A stretch of DNA of 64,000 nucleotides from Lunularia cruciata (taxonomy: Eukaryota; Streptophyta; Marchantiopsida; Lunulariales; Lunulariaceae), in NCBI GenBank assembly GCA_948567375.1, contig OX419755.1, positions 77,088,931-77,152,930 on the forward strand. Direction: 5' to 3'. This document shows positions 46,388 through 58,799 of this stretch, piece after piece. The first letter of the stretch is position 1; every line of letters begins with the position of its first letter. Under the pieces are notes generated by a model. That model saw only the letters and a program-made list of their open reading frames with translations, was not told where the DNA came from and searched no databases. The position numbers and the translations under genes were made by a program.

Positions 46388-46838
46388 AAGTATGAGTCTA
46401 GTGAAGCTTGAATAAATATGACAAAAGTATACATATAATCTAGAAAGGACTTAGTGGGTTGGCATGTATGGATGTACCAAGGATACAAATGGAAGAGTAT
46501 GATCTTGTGGTATTGGTGAGTTTGTAGAGCTAGGAGGAGCGGTTACAATAGGAAGATCAAGGATGGAGGTAAGAAAATATGTCATATCTCTAAAAGAGAA
46601 TCAAATTTTGTAGGGTCTTCTTTTGGTATAAGCAAAGTACATGATATATGAATCAAAGGGACTCCATCTAGATAAACCTGATTAATTATGAAAGTATGCT
46701 GAAAAAGTCAATATTGAGACTATTTACTTATTGCATGTAAGGGATAGAAGATGCTAGATGAAGAGTGTTGCTTATGATATATGATAGTCCTTAAGTCCTT
46801 GTGACAAAGAAAAAAAATTGAAGCATTGCAAGATACTC
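46388..46838. other. Unassigned repeat-like DNA
   Basis: Continues the sequence interrupted by the solo LTR; no frame or motif of note. Confidence 0.35.
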
Positions 46839-46863
46839 CACACACACACACACACACACACAC
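46839..46863 (+). repeat. CA microsatellite
   Basis: About twelve CA units, followed by a two-copy AGGAGAAAACAAAGCAA repeat at 46864-46905. Confidence 0.95.
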
Positions 46864-46905
46864 GAGGAGAAAACAAAGCAAAAAGGAGGAGAAAACAAAG
46901 CAAGG

Positions 46906-48942
46906 ATAAAGAACACAAACTGAAATGAGTGAATGTGCTTATCTATAGCCACAAGAGGTCATCCCTCCCCCACACTCAACTCTTCACTCAATCCAATTCC
47001 ACTTCAAAATGTATGCCTTTGATGATCTCTATTGCCACTCCAATAAAGTCCACACATTTGAGATCACTCTTGATCCAAAATCAGTCCAATCCTCACCATA
47101 AAATATGTAACTCTTGCAACCCCTTTTGCACTCCGATGAAGTTTGTAGAGCTCAACACCTCACTCAGCTCCAAGCACTTTCAAAACCTAAGATCATCTCA
47201 CAATCAAAACCCAAAAATCTCTAAGATTGCCTACCAAATTGCCACCTTTGAAAAATATCAATTGTCCCTTGTCTCTTGTCCAAAATTGGTCAGTCAAAGT
47301 TGTTCTACATGGACTCTTATTGCTCTCTTCTTGTTCTCTTGTTGTGTTTGCTCTATATGTGGGTGTGTTGTGTATGAATTTGTACACCAATTAGTCCCCA
47401 TTAACAACTTGCTCCTTTGACCAAGGGTGATTGCATTGCTTATACTTGATTTCATGCTCTTTTGCTATAAAATCAAAAGGAAATGCTTCTTCAATTATTT
47501 AGATTCAAAATTGACCTATAAAGTCTACTTCACATCCCAATAATGATTTGGTTCTTTCATCAGCTTGCATTAGACTTTGGGTGGTGTGGCTTGCAATTGC
47601 TTTTTGTGAGATCAATTCAGAACAACCTTTAGCAAGAATTACCACAGCCATGCCAAACCATTCAAGTTAGCATTCAATTCCTCACTCATGTCGGGTTAAC
47701 TCGGTAGTAGTCTCTTTCCAATTTTGAAGCCTATTTGCACAGAATTTCTATGGGCAAGTTTGCAAGGCAATTAGAATGTCTCTCCTATCACACTCCACTA
47801 ATGCTAATTTTTGTTCAATTATCTTTCTCCTCTCTACTAAGTACTTTTCACAAGCTTTTCTTTTGCATGTAACATTATTGCTTAGTTTAATTTTCTAATT
47901 GCCGTCGAGTCATTCTGTGCTATTTATTTTTTTGTTTATCACTTTTATTTTACGTTTTAATTCACTAATACCCATTCTGTGTTTCGATTCCTTTCCTTTA
48001 CCCAGATCCTATAAAAGGCATTCAATTTAATATGTATAAAGTGGAAATTAGTTCAAGTGTTAAATCAATTCAACCAATATCATCATTCAGAAAAATTAAC
48101 CACATCAACCATGATTTACAATTTTATTTAGTACTTTGCATATGGGTTTGGGTTTGGGAATTGGATGAAAAGATTTGGAGGTGAGATCACATGCATTTGG
48201 TATTGCATCAGATTTTTTACAATTTCTCAAGTAATCAAATTTTCATTGACTATATTTCCTTTGCATCATCATCAATTTCTATTCCTTGTCGTGGTATCAC
48301 TCTCAAATGTGAAAATATAGTTTACATGGTTGTACGTTTTGGATTTCATCATAGACATTGGAGAAAATTCATATCTTTCCACTACGAATGCTATGACTTG
48401 CACTCACTATCACTATTAGAAATAAAGGCACCAATGAAGGAAGTGAATTTGGTTGAATTGATTTAACTCACAGAATTGGATGATCTTCGTCGTTGCTTAT
48501 GTGATTCTTGGTTTATTTTGCTGATGATGATTTCTCCTAGCAGTTCAAAATTTTAGTTAGATGGTGTTACCGAAATGTATTCAGTAGGTTTTATATATTA
48601 GTTCTATCTTAATTATTTTAGTAAACTGAAATAAATTTCTTGGCTTCTCTAGATAGTATGAAACTCATACATTTCACAATCTATCTTAATTTTTTTCCGA
48701 CTCAAAGGAAAAGTATTCCTCCAATTCATTCTATTTTTGAATGATTATTTATCTCATAACCTCATTCCTTATTGGAGCAAAAGGGTTGTCTAGATTTTAC
48801 TTCAATGAAAAATCATATTTAGAGATATTACTTGGGCTTCTCTTACTCAATCCTCAATCTAGATAACACTAGATAGCATATGAACGGAACATTGTATGAT
48901 AAATATTTGCTCAGGAAGCATTACTCTTATCAAACTCTCAAC
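46906..48942. other. AT-rich DNA and probable 3' LTR of Copia E
   Basis: No recognised gene. Two frames (46929-47420 and 48191-48466, plus) look like chance or shadows and match no known motif. The right end, below 48943, should hold the 3' LTR of Copia E; its far end is not located. Confidence 0.35.
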
Positions 48943-49089
48943 ACCCCTCTTTAATGTTTCTTTTATTCAACTAATATCTCACTAACTTACAAATTGGAAG
49001 ACCTTTAATAAAATATTTGTAGATTGTTCTCTTTAGAGATCCACAAAAGAATTACTTCCTCCCTTTAAAGTGATATTAATTTCTTATAT

Positions 49090-50340
49090 CTAATCACTAC
49101 TGAATATAGAATGCTTAACCAAGGCAATAGGACTGGAATTATCCATGAACAGTTTTTTTGGAGTTGTTGTGCCCATATACATTGCTACACAATATACATC
49201 ACTGTCAACATCATACACTGTAGAAGCACAATGCACATATAAGTCATACATAACCACAATTATCAGATTTTTTATAACTCTCAAATCAACTCAACTCAGA
49301 TCAGTACTTGATCTTTCACTTTATAAATTACCAACAATTGGGCACTAATTACAGTCAAGCCACACACACTCTAGCTAAGAGAATCAAGATAATGCTTGTT
49401 GGCCTCTGTCCACCATAGCCAGGAACTCAAAGGCTCAACATCAAAGAAGTGAGCTCTCTAGAGCTGCACTTCAAAAGTATACCCCCTAGACTTGAGCTAG
49501 GTCTAAAACCCTAACGGTCCCACTGACAACACACTTGACGATGCGGATAGTGCAAAGTGACAATGGGTCCCACAATGAAGTCAATACCCCAAACACAAAA
49601 TCTGACCGTCGGAAAGTAGTCTATAGGAAACTGCTGAAATACTTCTAACTACTATCAATGCAACTCTAGTGTCCAAGCAATCTAGATGAGGAACTACAAA
49701 TGGCATGACAAAGTATCTTTATCCAATCATAAATTTGCTAGGATACTCCATAACCAAATTGCTTCACAAGTAGCCTTAGTAAAACTCTTGTCTTAAATAT
49801 CTGCAAAGGCAAGGTAGCTTGTTATTTTGTAGACCATCCAGAACCATACTAAAGACCTCAACAAATTGCATATTAAGAGTGCAAAGACTACAAGAACATT
49901 CCTTGGATGAACAACTTATAAGTTAAAACTTATGTTTATATAAAAATTAAATCCGAATACATTCCCAACAAGTACATTTGGACTCATCAATACACTAACC
50001 TTGGATTTCAACCTCAACGCTGCAGATCATTTAGAAAAGTACCCTTCAGAAGTATTTGGATATCTTGATGTAGATTTTGTATGGCTCTATCTACATTGCA
50101 ATTTGCAATGGTAAATTTCTCCATGGGTTAGGATGCTCTTATCTTCTATCCCAAAATTCATTATCCCTATAAGGTATTGAGAAAATCTTCTTCACGCTCA
50201 TCAATAATATGTTTTGGACTCCTTCTATATAAATTGGTTGATTGCATTAAGCAAGTGAGAAATATCAGGCCATACAACAGGAAACTAGTAAGAAGTTAAG
50301 ATACTATTAATTTCTTGGATAATATTCTTCATTCTTATCA
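49090..50340 (-). pseudogene. Copia E RNase H remnant, interrupted
   Basis: RPDISHLLNAINQFI-like peptide near 50290-50250, and LFMDNSSPIALVKHSIFSSD near 49150-49093, the C-D-N-x-S-A-I-x-x-A-x-N-P-x-F-H-x-R motif. Between them, about 49345-49930 does not read as RNase H. Confidence 0.78.
49345..49930. other. Probable insertion in Copia E RNase H
   Basis: Looks less AT-rich than its surroundings, with several CpGs (AACGGTCCC, GACGATGCGGATAG, GACCGTCGG). No termini or target duplication found. ACGGT and ACCGT stand about 100 bases apart in inverted order. Confidence 0.4.
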
Positions 50341-50552
50341 AAATTTGGATCTCCTATACAAAATTGAGGAGTAATGATTGGGTTTTACTATTTTGCACTG
50401 TATATTAAGGAATTCTCAACCTTTTTTTACTTGGGTGAGCACGGTGACTTATTCTGCCTCCAAATATTAACATCAAGAAAAAAATAATTTCTCCTCTAGT
50501 CTTTCATATTAAAGTTTGAGTTTAAGGAAATTTTCACCTCTACAATAATTAG

Positions 50553-51110
50553 CTAACTATCTCCACTTATGATAATATCATCCACATAAAGGTTGAAGCT
50601 CTTGCTTATGCACTTACATATAGAATTGAATGGGATATCCTCTTTGTAGAACCAACTTCCCATTAAGATGATATAGATATTCACGTATGTCATACAAATA
50701 CTTGAAGATGCATTATAAACATCTATGAACTTGTATACCAAGCCTTTAAACCGTCCTTCAACTTGTAGAATGATTCTTTCCATCCACACACTAAGTCTTC
50801 TTTCTATAGTTAGGATCTCAGTGGTGTTGTACATATACTTAAATAATCTATAACAGGAAATATGTTTATACATTTGATGTATGTTCCAACCAAATAATAT
50901 AGCTAGAGAAGTAACCTTTTGGATGATATTCAATTTAGCCAGAAGAGTAAAGCTCTCATACAAGTCCAACCTTATATTTGAGAATATCCTTAAGCCACAA
51001 GCATTGCCTTGTGCCTCTTCAAAGTCCAATCAGATTTCAATTTCAGCATAAATTTTCTTTTTGTGCAATAGCCTTTTTACATATTGGTAATTTCACCAAC
51101 TCCCAAGTTT
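50553..51110 (-). pseudogene. Copia E RT remnant with YVDD
   Basis: TWELVKLPICKKAIA near 51105-51060 (the W-x-L-V-x-L-P-x-G-K-K-x-I start of RT), then a 158-codon frame with LYESFTLLAKLNIIQKV, LAILFGWNIHQM, GLVYKFIDVYN and, at the end, NLYVDDIIISGDS. The catalytic YVDD is kept. Confidence 0.87.
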
Positions 51111-51639
51111 GAGTCTTATGGATAAAATTATGATCAATCAATATCATATTGCCTCTATTTATATATGCTACTCTTGAATATTATTGATATTTTTAAAACC
51201 TGAAGTTCCACTTGATATCATACATTTCCCATCAAAGCTACTATTGAAAATTCTAAAAATCATCAGGAAATTCTCTTTGACTTTGTAGATTGCAGTAGGC
51301 TGAAGATTCTGGTCTTTCATCATAAATCTCATCCAATGTACAGGATTAGAAAAGTAGTAGGTTGTAATTCCTTATCCATACTTGGCTATTCTCAAATTGG
51401 AGAAATACCTTTACTAATAAGATTATGATCTTGTACTTGTTTCCTTTAGTTCTACATAAATAAAAAGTGAAGATTGTTAGAGCTCTAGAACTTCTCTTCA
51501 AATTTTGCAAAATCCTGATGAAATAATATAAATAACTTTATATTTTTTCATTATCAAAATTAAACTTGAAACTTCAATTTGTACTAAAATTTCTCAATTC
51601 AGATTTTTCCTACAATTTCTCTTTTTGTAGTCCTCTTTA

Positions 51640-51830
51640 GGAATTTAATATACTTAGTACATCAACCTTAAGCTTATTGTTAAATGATATAACCTTGAGC
51701 ATACTTCTTACTATTTTGATTACCATACAATCTCTCTTATCCTCCATCCCACTTGGTTGTAGAGTTCAGAAGGAAGTGAGGGATCTCCTTATCTTTTTGA
51801 TTAAAATAGAAGTTTTCAGAGATTATAGAC
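51640..51830 (-). pseudogene. Copia E integrase relic
   Basis: HFLLNSTTKWDGG corresponds to T-P-Y-T-P-Q-Q-N-G-V of the catalytic core and is followed across a stop by a YAQGYII-like stretch where S-M-L-K is expected. Heavily decayed. Confidence 0.55.
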
Positions 51831-52329
51831 AATAATTCTACTCCCCTTTTTGATCTAATGGTTTTGGTAACAAATTGAAGGATTGTAAGTAAGTAACAAT
51901 TCATTCATTCAAAGATATGAGTCAGAAATGATCAGATACAAAAGAAAATGTCACATTAGAGTCCTTAACTATTTACTATTTAACCTTTTTGGGCAAAGAC
52001 AAGTCCCATATGAGTACAATGACAAAACAAAGGTGCATTGTTGAAATGGCAAAGGATAATCACTTACGCTTAGTATATAAATCCAAAGATTTCCTAGAAA
52101 GTGATGGTTCAAAATGGGGTGATCCTCTTCTCCAAAGGTCACTTGAAGATACTCCCAAAAGATAAGTGTCCTACCTTTTTGAATAAGGGAGGTTTGGTCT
52201 TCAAAAGTTAAAGAACTGCTCTTTCTTCTGAAGGGGCAGTTCTTCTGAAGCTTTTTGCTCCTTCCAAAGTTTGGGTTTGTATATCTTCCAAAGGTTTTAT
52301 CTTTATGGAAAGACAAATGTTCTTCTCTT

Positions 52330-52515
52330 CCAAACGCACTATTTTTACCAAGAGCAAATGTTTAAACCCTTGGAAGGCATCATCTTCATCAAAGACCAAT
52401 GTTCTATCCTTTTGAAGGCACTAACTTTGGCTAAAGACCAATGTTCTTACCCTTGGAAGGCACCATCTTCACCAAAGATAGATGTTCTACCCTTTGCAAG
52501 GCATAATCTTTGGAG
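52330..52515 (+). repeat. Short tandem repeat, period about 42 bp
   Basis: Units of the form GGCACCATCTTCACCAAAGA … ATGTTCTACCCTTTGGAA occur four times with changes. Related CTTCACCAAAGAT and CTTCCAAAGAT words recur around 55460-55530. Confidence 0.8.
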
Positions 52516-52519
52516 GACT

Positions 52520-52880
52520 ACATGATCTTTGTGACAATCTATCCATTCAGTCTTCACACTTTTGTTAATTGCAACACTCAACACTAGTTTTCAAGGCATT
52601 GCAGTCAAAAAAACATAAAGAAACCAAGGATCAAAAATAAAAAGCAACCAACAATGCATATTGAGATTCTTCACCAAAGTGCAAACATGAATGAAGAAAA
52701 TTTGTTGAGGAGAGATTGAAAAAGCAACAAAGAACTACAAAGCTCTTTCACTTTATTCAAAAATTGTATATTGAACAATATAGCACTTCAAATGTTCCAC
52801 CTAAATATTTGTAGGTATTTGGGACTACAAACTAAAAACCTAACAAAAATAGCCACCACCTAAGATGAAACACCAAGAAA
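52520..52880 (-). repeat. LTR-like promoter segment next to ORF copy Y
   Basis: The core near 52740-52860 resembles 58985-59090 (CTTTATTCA-AAAATTGTATATTGAACAA against CTTTATCAACTTCAAAAATATGAATATTGAATAA, and an AAATGTTCCACCTAAATA block). Read on the minus strand each has a TATTTAGG/TATTTAAAGG TATA-like box. Boundaries unknown. Confidence 0.5.
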
Positions 52881-52899
52881 ACATCTAACAGTTGTCATT

Positions 52900-55100
52900 C
52901 TCAATGATTAATGGTCCTACTTACCATAGTGGGTATGATAAATGTACTAATGGCTCAACATGCTTACCCACTACCTCCTCAACTAGTTCTGGACTCTCTA
53001 GGGCTTTGTCAAAGCTTTTCTTTTGATCTAGAGACTCTACAACCTGATCAAAATGGGCCTTAATGTTAATATTATCATCCACAAGTTCTCTTGTAACTCC
53101 CTAAATGGTGGAATTCATGAAGACCATGGCAATGGTCTCCATGAATTCCACCATCAACTCCTCCATGACTTTGACATATGCATCACCATTTTTTGAAATA
53201 TTTTCCTCCTCAATCCTTTTATCATCAGTATTATCATTAACTCGGTAGAGGAACGGGTGTCAAGGCCATTAATTGCAATTTCTTCCTCTTCTCCACATGC
53301 AAGCAAACAATAATATTGATGAGCTCTTGATTCATTCTTTTTATGTTATTTTACAAGACTATACATGTTCTTGATACTCCTCAATCCAAATGATTGTCTC
53401 CCTTTGATGTACAGATGATACATCCTTGTAACTTGCCTTTGGATGGTAGCCAAGGCTTGTTTGGTCACCAATTATCTTACCTATACTTTGAACTGAAGGT
53501 TCCTTCCTTCAAGTTCAGCCTTCTCCTTTGCTACTCTCTTCTCAAGATTGGTGACCATCTTCCAAAGATCCTCCAATTGATTCTTCATCAAAAGTTCTCT
53601 TCTTTGATTTATTTCCTATCATGCAAAGAAACCCAAGACCAGCCAATTCCTTCTCTTAATTTTGTTCCCTCTTGGTCTTCATTTTCTTACTCTTCTCTTG
53701 CTCAGCATAAAAAATCCTCAAGGCATCTAACTCCTATGGGCCAATTGACTCAACACCTTGTGTCTTTTGCTCTTCATAAAAATAAAGAACTTCACTCTTG
53801 AGGGAGGTGACTTTTCTTTTGGTGACTTGGTGATTGCATGTGCATTTTTGCAACCATAGATGAATAATAAAATAAGGTCTAACAACTTCTTTCATACACC
53901 AAGTAGTGGGTGTCAAGAACTTTAATTAAGATCAATAAGATATCTAGGGTGTATCATACTCTAAGCACACCAAACCATTCTTCTTTGCTGGTCAAGCTCG
54001 TCCTTCTCTCTTTTGGTAGCTTGGCATGTTCTTGTTGTTATCACCTCCACTTTCTTCATGATTGATATAGCTTGAGTCTCCTTGGTCTAGCCTTTTGTTG
54101 CATCCTTGTCTTGGCTCAATTGTTGAATATGGAGCTTCTCTGATTCCTTTGGAGGATAATGCTTGGAAGTGAGCATGTTGCTTATTCCCAAAGTGTTGGT
54201 ATCTTCAAGAGCCTTACCTTATTGACTCTTTACCACTTCATCTTTGAGTTCTTCTACTTTTACTTCTTCATTATTGAAGTCGGTTTATGAATTTCCATAG
54301 GGTTTTCTTTTAAGTGTTCTTCATATTGTGTATCTTAATCTTCTTCTAACTCTTGAACGACTTGCAACTTCCTTGCCTTCTTTTGAGTGGATATCTTCTT
54401 GGCAAAATGAGTGGTGTTGAACTTGTGCTTCTTCTCCTTCCTAACAAGGATCACCTACTTTTGTATGTGTCAATATTCCTCATTGGCCACTCTCATGAGC
54501 TCCATTTTCTGCCTACCTTCATGGTCTTCTTTGAAATAAGCAGGAGATACTTCATAACTCAAAAATTTTCACTTCTCTTCTTTGGTGAGTAAGTCATGGC
54601 AGATGTAGAAATGTATAATGAAAGGCAAGAGGTAGTGAGGTCCCAACCCAAAGACATTTTACATCTTATGCACATGTGTGTAGAAGTTTTGACCCAATTG
54701 ATTGGTCTTTTAGAGAACAAGTGCTCAAAGAAGAAAGCTTGAGAGTTTATAAGGTAAGTGGTTCTTTGGAGCTTGAAGATCTTCATCAAAGCCCCAAAAA
54801 TCTCACTTTGGACAAGGCTCTTGTAATTGGCCACCAAAAATCCATTTTTGGGATGCTTGTTGTGAGTGAAGGCCTTGTATATTCATGCTTACATTTTATT
54901 ACTAAGGTTGAGCCAAGACTCAAAGGTGTACCTCCTACTATTCTTGGCTCTCTTCCCAAGATCTTCCTCCAATGGAAGAGCATCCAATTCCTCACATTTA
55001 CTTGGATGTTCCTTGGTACTACCTTCTTCATCACACAAATTTTAAGAGCCATGGCATCCAAATTATTCCCAATACCACAAAAGAAACCTTTTTAGTGTTG
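52900..55100 (-). pseudogene. ORF copy Y: coiled-coil-type element protein, broken
   Basis: Frames at 55061-54786 and 54837-54559, one frameshift apart, give HWRKILGREPRIVGGTP, then YKSLVQ … IFKLQRTTY … NWVKT. The block 54825-54682 is about 45% identical over 48 residues to ORF copy X. Below 54550 the strand encodes stretches rich in Lys, Glu and Gln across many stops (MEELMVEFMETIAMVFMNST near 53170; VESLDQKKSFDKALESPELV near 53040), suggesting coiled coil. I do not recognise the family; a gag-like or additional retroelement ORF is the best guess. Confidence 0.6.
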
Positions 55101-56559
55101 CTCTTCTAGCTACTATCTCCCACAGATCAACCATTCAGGTTTTCAAATTCAACGTGCTCTTGGCAATCTTCAAGGTGATACTCTTTACCATAGTGAATTT
55201 TTTGATAGCAATCCTCACAAATTCACCTTCAAATCCTTTCTGTATAAACTCTCTCTTTATCACTCCAACAATCAGAAATTTTGGAAGAATGGAAGACTAA
55301 AGACCTAAGAAAAGCACTACTTGGTACAGAAATTTCAAGTTAAAGCTCTTACCTCCTCTTACTTGCAATGGTATTCAATCACTCATTTCTCTTTACATGT
55401 GTGAGCAAACTTTGAGGCAATCTTTGCATGTTTTTGAAATTCCAATACCGTTGGTCCTTCTTCACCAAAGATTCTACCCACTCTTCCAAAGATGCAAGGA
55501 AAATTGTCTTCCAAAGATCCAAATCTTCAAGGCTTCTCTTTGGAAGACGGTTATTCATCTTCCATGAAAACTGTAATCATCTATCATGAAGATGTTGGTC
55601 TTGCAAAGACAATTATATTCCAAAGAACCCGATCTTCACCCAAAATATAGTTTGAGTGGTTTCTTCCTTCAAGGAAATAATTCCACTCTTCTCTTTGTAC
55701 TAAATTAGAGAAAAAAATTAAACAAAGAATAATAAAATTCCCAAGCACCACAATTTGCCTTTGTTGTAATGTGATTCTCAACCAATTTAATAAGCTCACA
55801 AATCTTGTTGCAACTTTTTGATTGAGTTTTAAAAAATAAAACCCACATCTTTCAATAAAAATCATCCTTCACCAATAGAAAATAATAAATATGTACATCC
55901 AAGAGATGTGGTTTGCATAGGGCCATATAAATAAACCTTAAGATGTTAAAAACTTCATTAGAAATTATTACCAAAAAGTTAGAAATTATTACCAAAAAGT
56001 GAACTTGAATCACATTGGGCCTAACCCTATATACATTTTCCTACTTTTGACTAAAGAGATTTAGTGAAATATGGTTAATCTCATGTTTACCTTTGCATCA
56101 TCTATCACTTATGTTATCTACTTATCTTATCTTATCTAATGTGGTTTAATTAGATTCTTCTATTTGTCAAGGAAGGTGTAAGATTTTCCTTTGTAAAATT
56201 ATCCAACTTTGTGCTTTGACTCCAAAGGTCACTTTGGCTACAAAAATTTCCTACCACCACAAAGGTATTTCAACATCAAATGTCTCCCTTTCTGTAGGTG
56301 TCTTCTACTACAAAGTTGATGTGGGACCCAAAGGTGTTGTCAGAATATTTTCATCTATCTAAGCCTTTATCTACAATTGGCCCACCATCAAAAATTTTGT
56401 CTATCTAAACCTTTGGCTACAATTGGCACACCATCCAAATGTCTTCAACTACAAAGATCTTGGCTACTCTACTACAAAGAACAACCTTTGCCTCTACAAA
56501 TCCTAATGATCATATTTATCTTATAGTTTGCAAATTTGCAAAGTAGTGTTTCTATTGAT
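55101..56559. other. Unassigned, possible LTR upstream of Y
   Basis: A minus-strand frame at 55865-55584 has no known motif. Repeated CTTCCAAAGATC words lie near 55480-55530. TTAGAAATTATTACCAAAAAG is directly repeated near 55960 and 55980. 56280-56480 has repeated GGCTACAATTGGC words. Confidence 0.35.
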
Positions 56560-56900
56560 TTAGCTAACTTTTGGTCAAAATGCTCCTTCAATCAACCACA
56601 AGCTGATCAAGCTATTTGTTTGAGTATACCATTACCTCCAAAGTCTAAATTTTTAGCTTTAGCTCATGGAGTTTGGTGCATTGTAACCTTACTTGTCCCA
56701 CCTTCTCTACAGCATCCACTAATTGGGCTTTTGTTTCCTCTATCCATTGGAGCATCTTTGTCCTCTACTCCTCTAAGCCAATGCAAATCACTTGGTCTTT
56801 GACCATCAACTCCTTCCTCATTTTGAGGCAATCAACTTCCTTCTCCTCCTTCTTTAGCTTTGCAAAACTTTGCTATGGTGTCATGAAGTAGACAATTTAT
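56560..56900 (-). pseudogene. Coiled-coil fragment, same type as X and Y
   Basis: Minus-strand peptides AKLKKEEKEVDCLKMRKEL and RTKMLQWIEETKAQLVDAVE, with heptad-like spacing, separated by stops. Similar in composition to the C-terminal parts of X and Y. No catalytic motif. Confidence 0.5.
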
Positions 56901-56989
56901 TTGTTGTAAAAGCTAATTTGATTAGTTTTCCATGTGGTTTCTCTAAACTTCTATAGTCCATGTTGTGGTGGTGCAATCTTTGTAGTGCA

Positions 56990-57480
56990 ATTTTTGTGCT
57001 TGTGCAAACCTTTGTGGTGGTGCAAACCTTTATGGTGGAGCAAAATTTTGGGGTTGATATCTTTGTGGTTACAAGTCCAAAATGAGGTGTGCCTTCGTTG
57101 GCTGCAAGTATCTTCTCAAAGGCTTTCCATAAACACCAAAATTGTGGCATTTGGAGCTTTATAATGGAAGTTATAACCATTTGAGCATGTCTTTGGGTTG
57201 CTAACTTTGGAGATGATACAAAACCTTTGGCCAAGTACACAAATTTAGGTTTGACACCTTTGGGGAGGAACCACCCCATGTGTTGATTTCCCTATGGTTA
57301 CAAGTTCAAATGAGATATGTCTTATTTCATTGGAATCATCTTCTCAAGGGCTTTCCATAGACACCAACGGCATGGTGTTTGGAGTTTTGCAATGGAAGAT
57401 ACAATCATTTGAAGACACCTTTAGGTTGCCACACAACAAAATTTGGACTTTTGTTTCAAGTTGGGTGTGATGTGTAGAAA
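56990..57480 (+). repeat. Tandem modules of about 231 bp, related to 30.5-31.5 kb
   Basis: GTTGATATCTTTGTGGTTAC at about 57050 and GTTGATTTCCCTATGGTTAC at about 57281 start successive units. Each then has ACAAGT(C/T)CAAA, TCTTCTCAA-GGCTTTCCATA, ACACCAA, TTTGGAG-TTT and GGAAG-TA-AA-CATTTG blocks, in the order seen near 30.5-31.5 kb. Short GTGGTGCAAACCTTT repeats precede them. Confidence 0.75.
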
Positions 57481-57715
57481 TCACCTCTGGCTTGATACTT
57501 GTCACATAATTACAGTTGGACTTTTGGTGCAAGTTGTGACTGATGTCAGGTGGTTGCATGTCTATTTGTAGTGGGTTTGGAAAGTTCTTTACTGGAGGCT
57601 TGAGAGTGCTATAGAAGGGGCATTATGACACTGCATGATTCCATGGGAAGAAAATTAGAGATTTAGGGAGGATAGGCAAGGATTGATTGCTCATGAGTTG
57701 GTAGATTTATTGATT
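57481..57715. other. Sequence between repeat blocks
   Basis: Non-coding; a GTTGGACTTTTGGTGCAAGTT-like phrase recurs from about 57440, hinting at another decayed repeat. Confidence 0.3.
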
Positions 57716-57860
57716 GACAAGAAGGATTGTAATCAATAGAGCAAGGGAACTTGAGAGTGGGTTTTGACAAGAAAAGTTTTAATCAATAGAGCAAGGAATC
57801 AAGAGTGGGTTTTGACAAGAAGGATTCTTGATTGATAGAAGAAGAGAAAAAGGTTTCAAG
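57716..57860 (+). repeat. Three-unit tandem repeat, period 48-50 bp
   Basis: GACAAGAA begins units at 57716, 57766 and 57814, each followed by AATCAATAGAGCAAGG or a changed form. Confidence 0.85.
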
Positions 57861-58389
57861 GGTTTGTGATAGATAGAGGAAGAAAGAAGAGTTTCAAGAG
57901 GTTTCAATAAATGGACAGTGGAGGAAAGGAGGGTTTTTAAGAGTTTTGGTTCTTTTGATTAGGATTGATATGAGAGAAGCTTGTTAAAAACTTCTAATAA
58001 TTAGGAGAGAGTTTTTTAGGATTGATAAGAAGTGAGAGACGAGACATTATTCTTCATATAGTTGTGAAGAAATTTATACTTTGTAAATTTCTTTGAGTAA
58101 ATATCTTGAGTTTAATATATTTCTTGAGTTATAGGGTTTTGATCCATTTCAAAGGTTCTGTTTGGAATAAAAAAAGGATTGAGAAGTAACTTGATTAAAT
58201 AAGCAATTGTAGCCAAATAGACCCAATGTCTATTTAGCAAGGATTTTGGTCATTTGATAGTTGGAATCTAAGCTCCACAACAACAATACTCACTTAACTA
58301 TACATTTGTAGTGCCCAGGAAATGTTAGCTTTCTCCAAATCCATTCAAACACTCTACACTTCCTCATCCCTTGCACTCCATTTCTCCTT
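57861..58389. other. Non-coding, LTR-end-like
   Basis: TTTGTAAATTTCTTTGAGTA and nearby TTCTTGAG words near 58080-58130 look like a plus-strand LTR end and leader, but no primer site follows. Confidence 0.3.
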
Positions 58390-58760
58390 GTAAACTTGCT
58401 GCTTATCTTTGGCTTTGAGCCAAATGGCTCTCAATTCTCAAAGAGGAGAATTGAGAGCCACCCGTTATCTTGCAACTTCCTAATTTCTTTCTTGTGCTTA
58501 GTCCATTCTACAAGAGGGGCTACATTTTGTCTCTTTGCTTGGAAATTATCCTGTACTAGTTCATTTGACTTCTTTTCTTCCTCCTTGTTCACGTTGCAGG
58601 CCTTTTCTATCTCCTCCTTTGCCTTGGCTTGCTCTACACTTATTGAGTAAGAGCCTTTGTACAACTGAAGTATAGTTGGTGACTTTTGGGTAGGAGTCTT
58701 GATAAATTGGAAAAATCTGCTCCATCATCTCCAAGATCATCCCTACCAAATGTATCACAA
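58390..58760 (-). pseudogene. Coiled-coil fragment near an LTR-like segment
   Basis: Frames 58664-58431 and 58758-58561: YSISVEQAKAKEEIEKACNV and KEEEKKSNELVQDNFQAKRQ, strongly charged and probably a coiled coil; upstream LEMMEQIFPIYQDS. It resembles the C-terminal portion of ORFs X and Y. Family unknown. Confidence 0.55.
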
Positions 58761-58799
58761 ACTTTGATCCTTTTTTAATTAGGGTTGGGTGCTCTCAAA

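Larger units (their letters stand above)
48943..51960 (-). mobile_element. Copia E: decayed Ty1/Copia element
   Basis: On the minus strand: integrase relic (51830-51640), RT (51110-50553), RNase H (50340-49090), then AAAGAGGGG directly before TGTTGAGAG at 48943, which is the polypurine tract and the start of the 3' LTR. Confidence 0.82.

Noticed and set aside
46929..47420. 163-codon plus-strand frame
   Set aside because: Ser/Asn/Cys-rich with no motif; in an area of decayed repeats, so probably chance.
48191..48466. 91-codon plus-strand frame
   Set aside because: No motif or context; AT-rich DNA with an ordinary chance frame.
54676..55095. 139-codon plus-strand frame
   Set aside because: It lies opposite the minus-strand ORF copy Y, whose homology to X shows the minus strand is the coding one.
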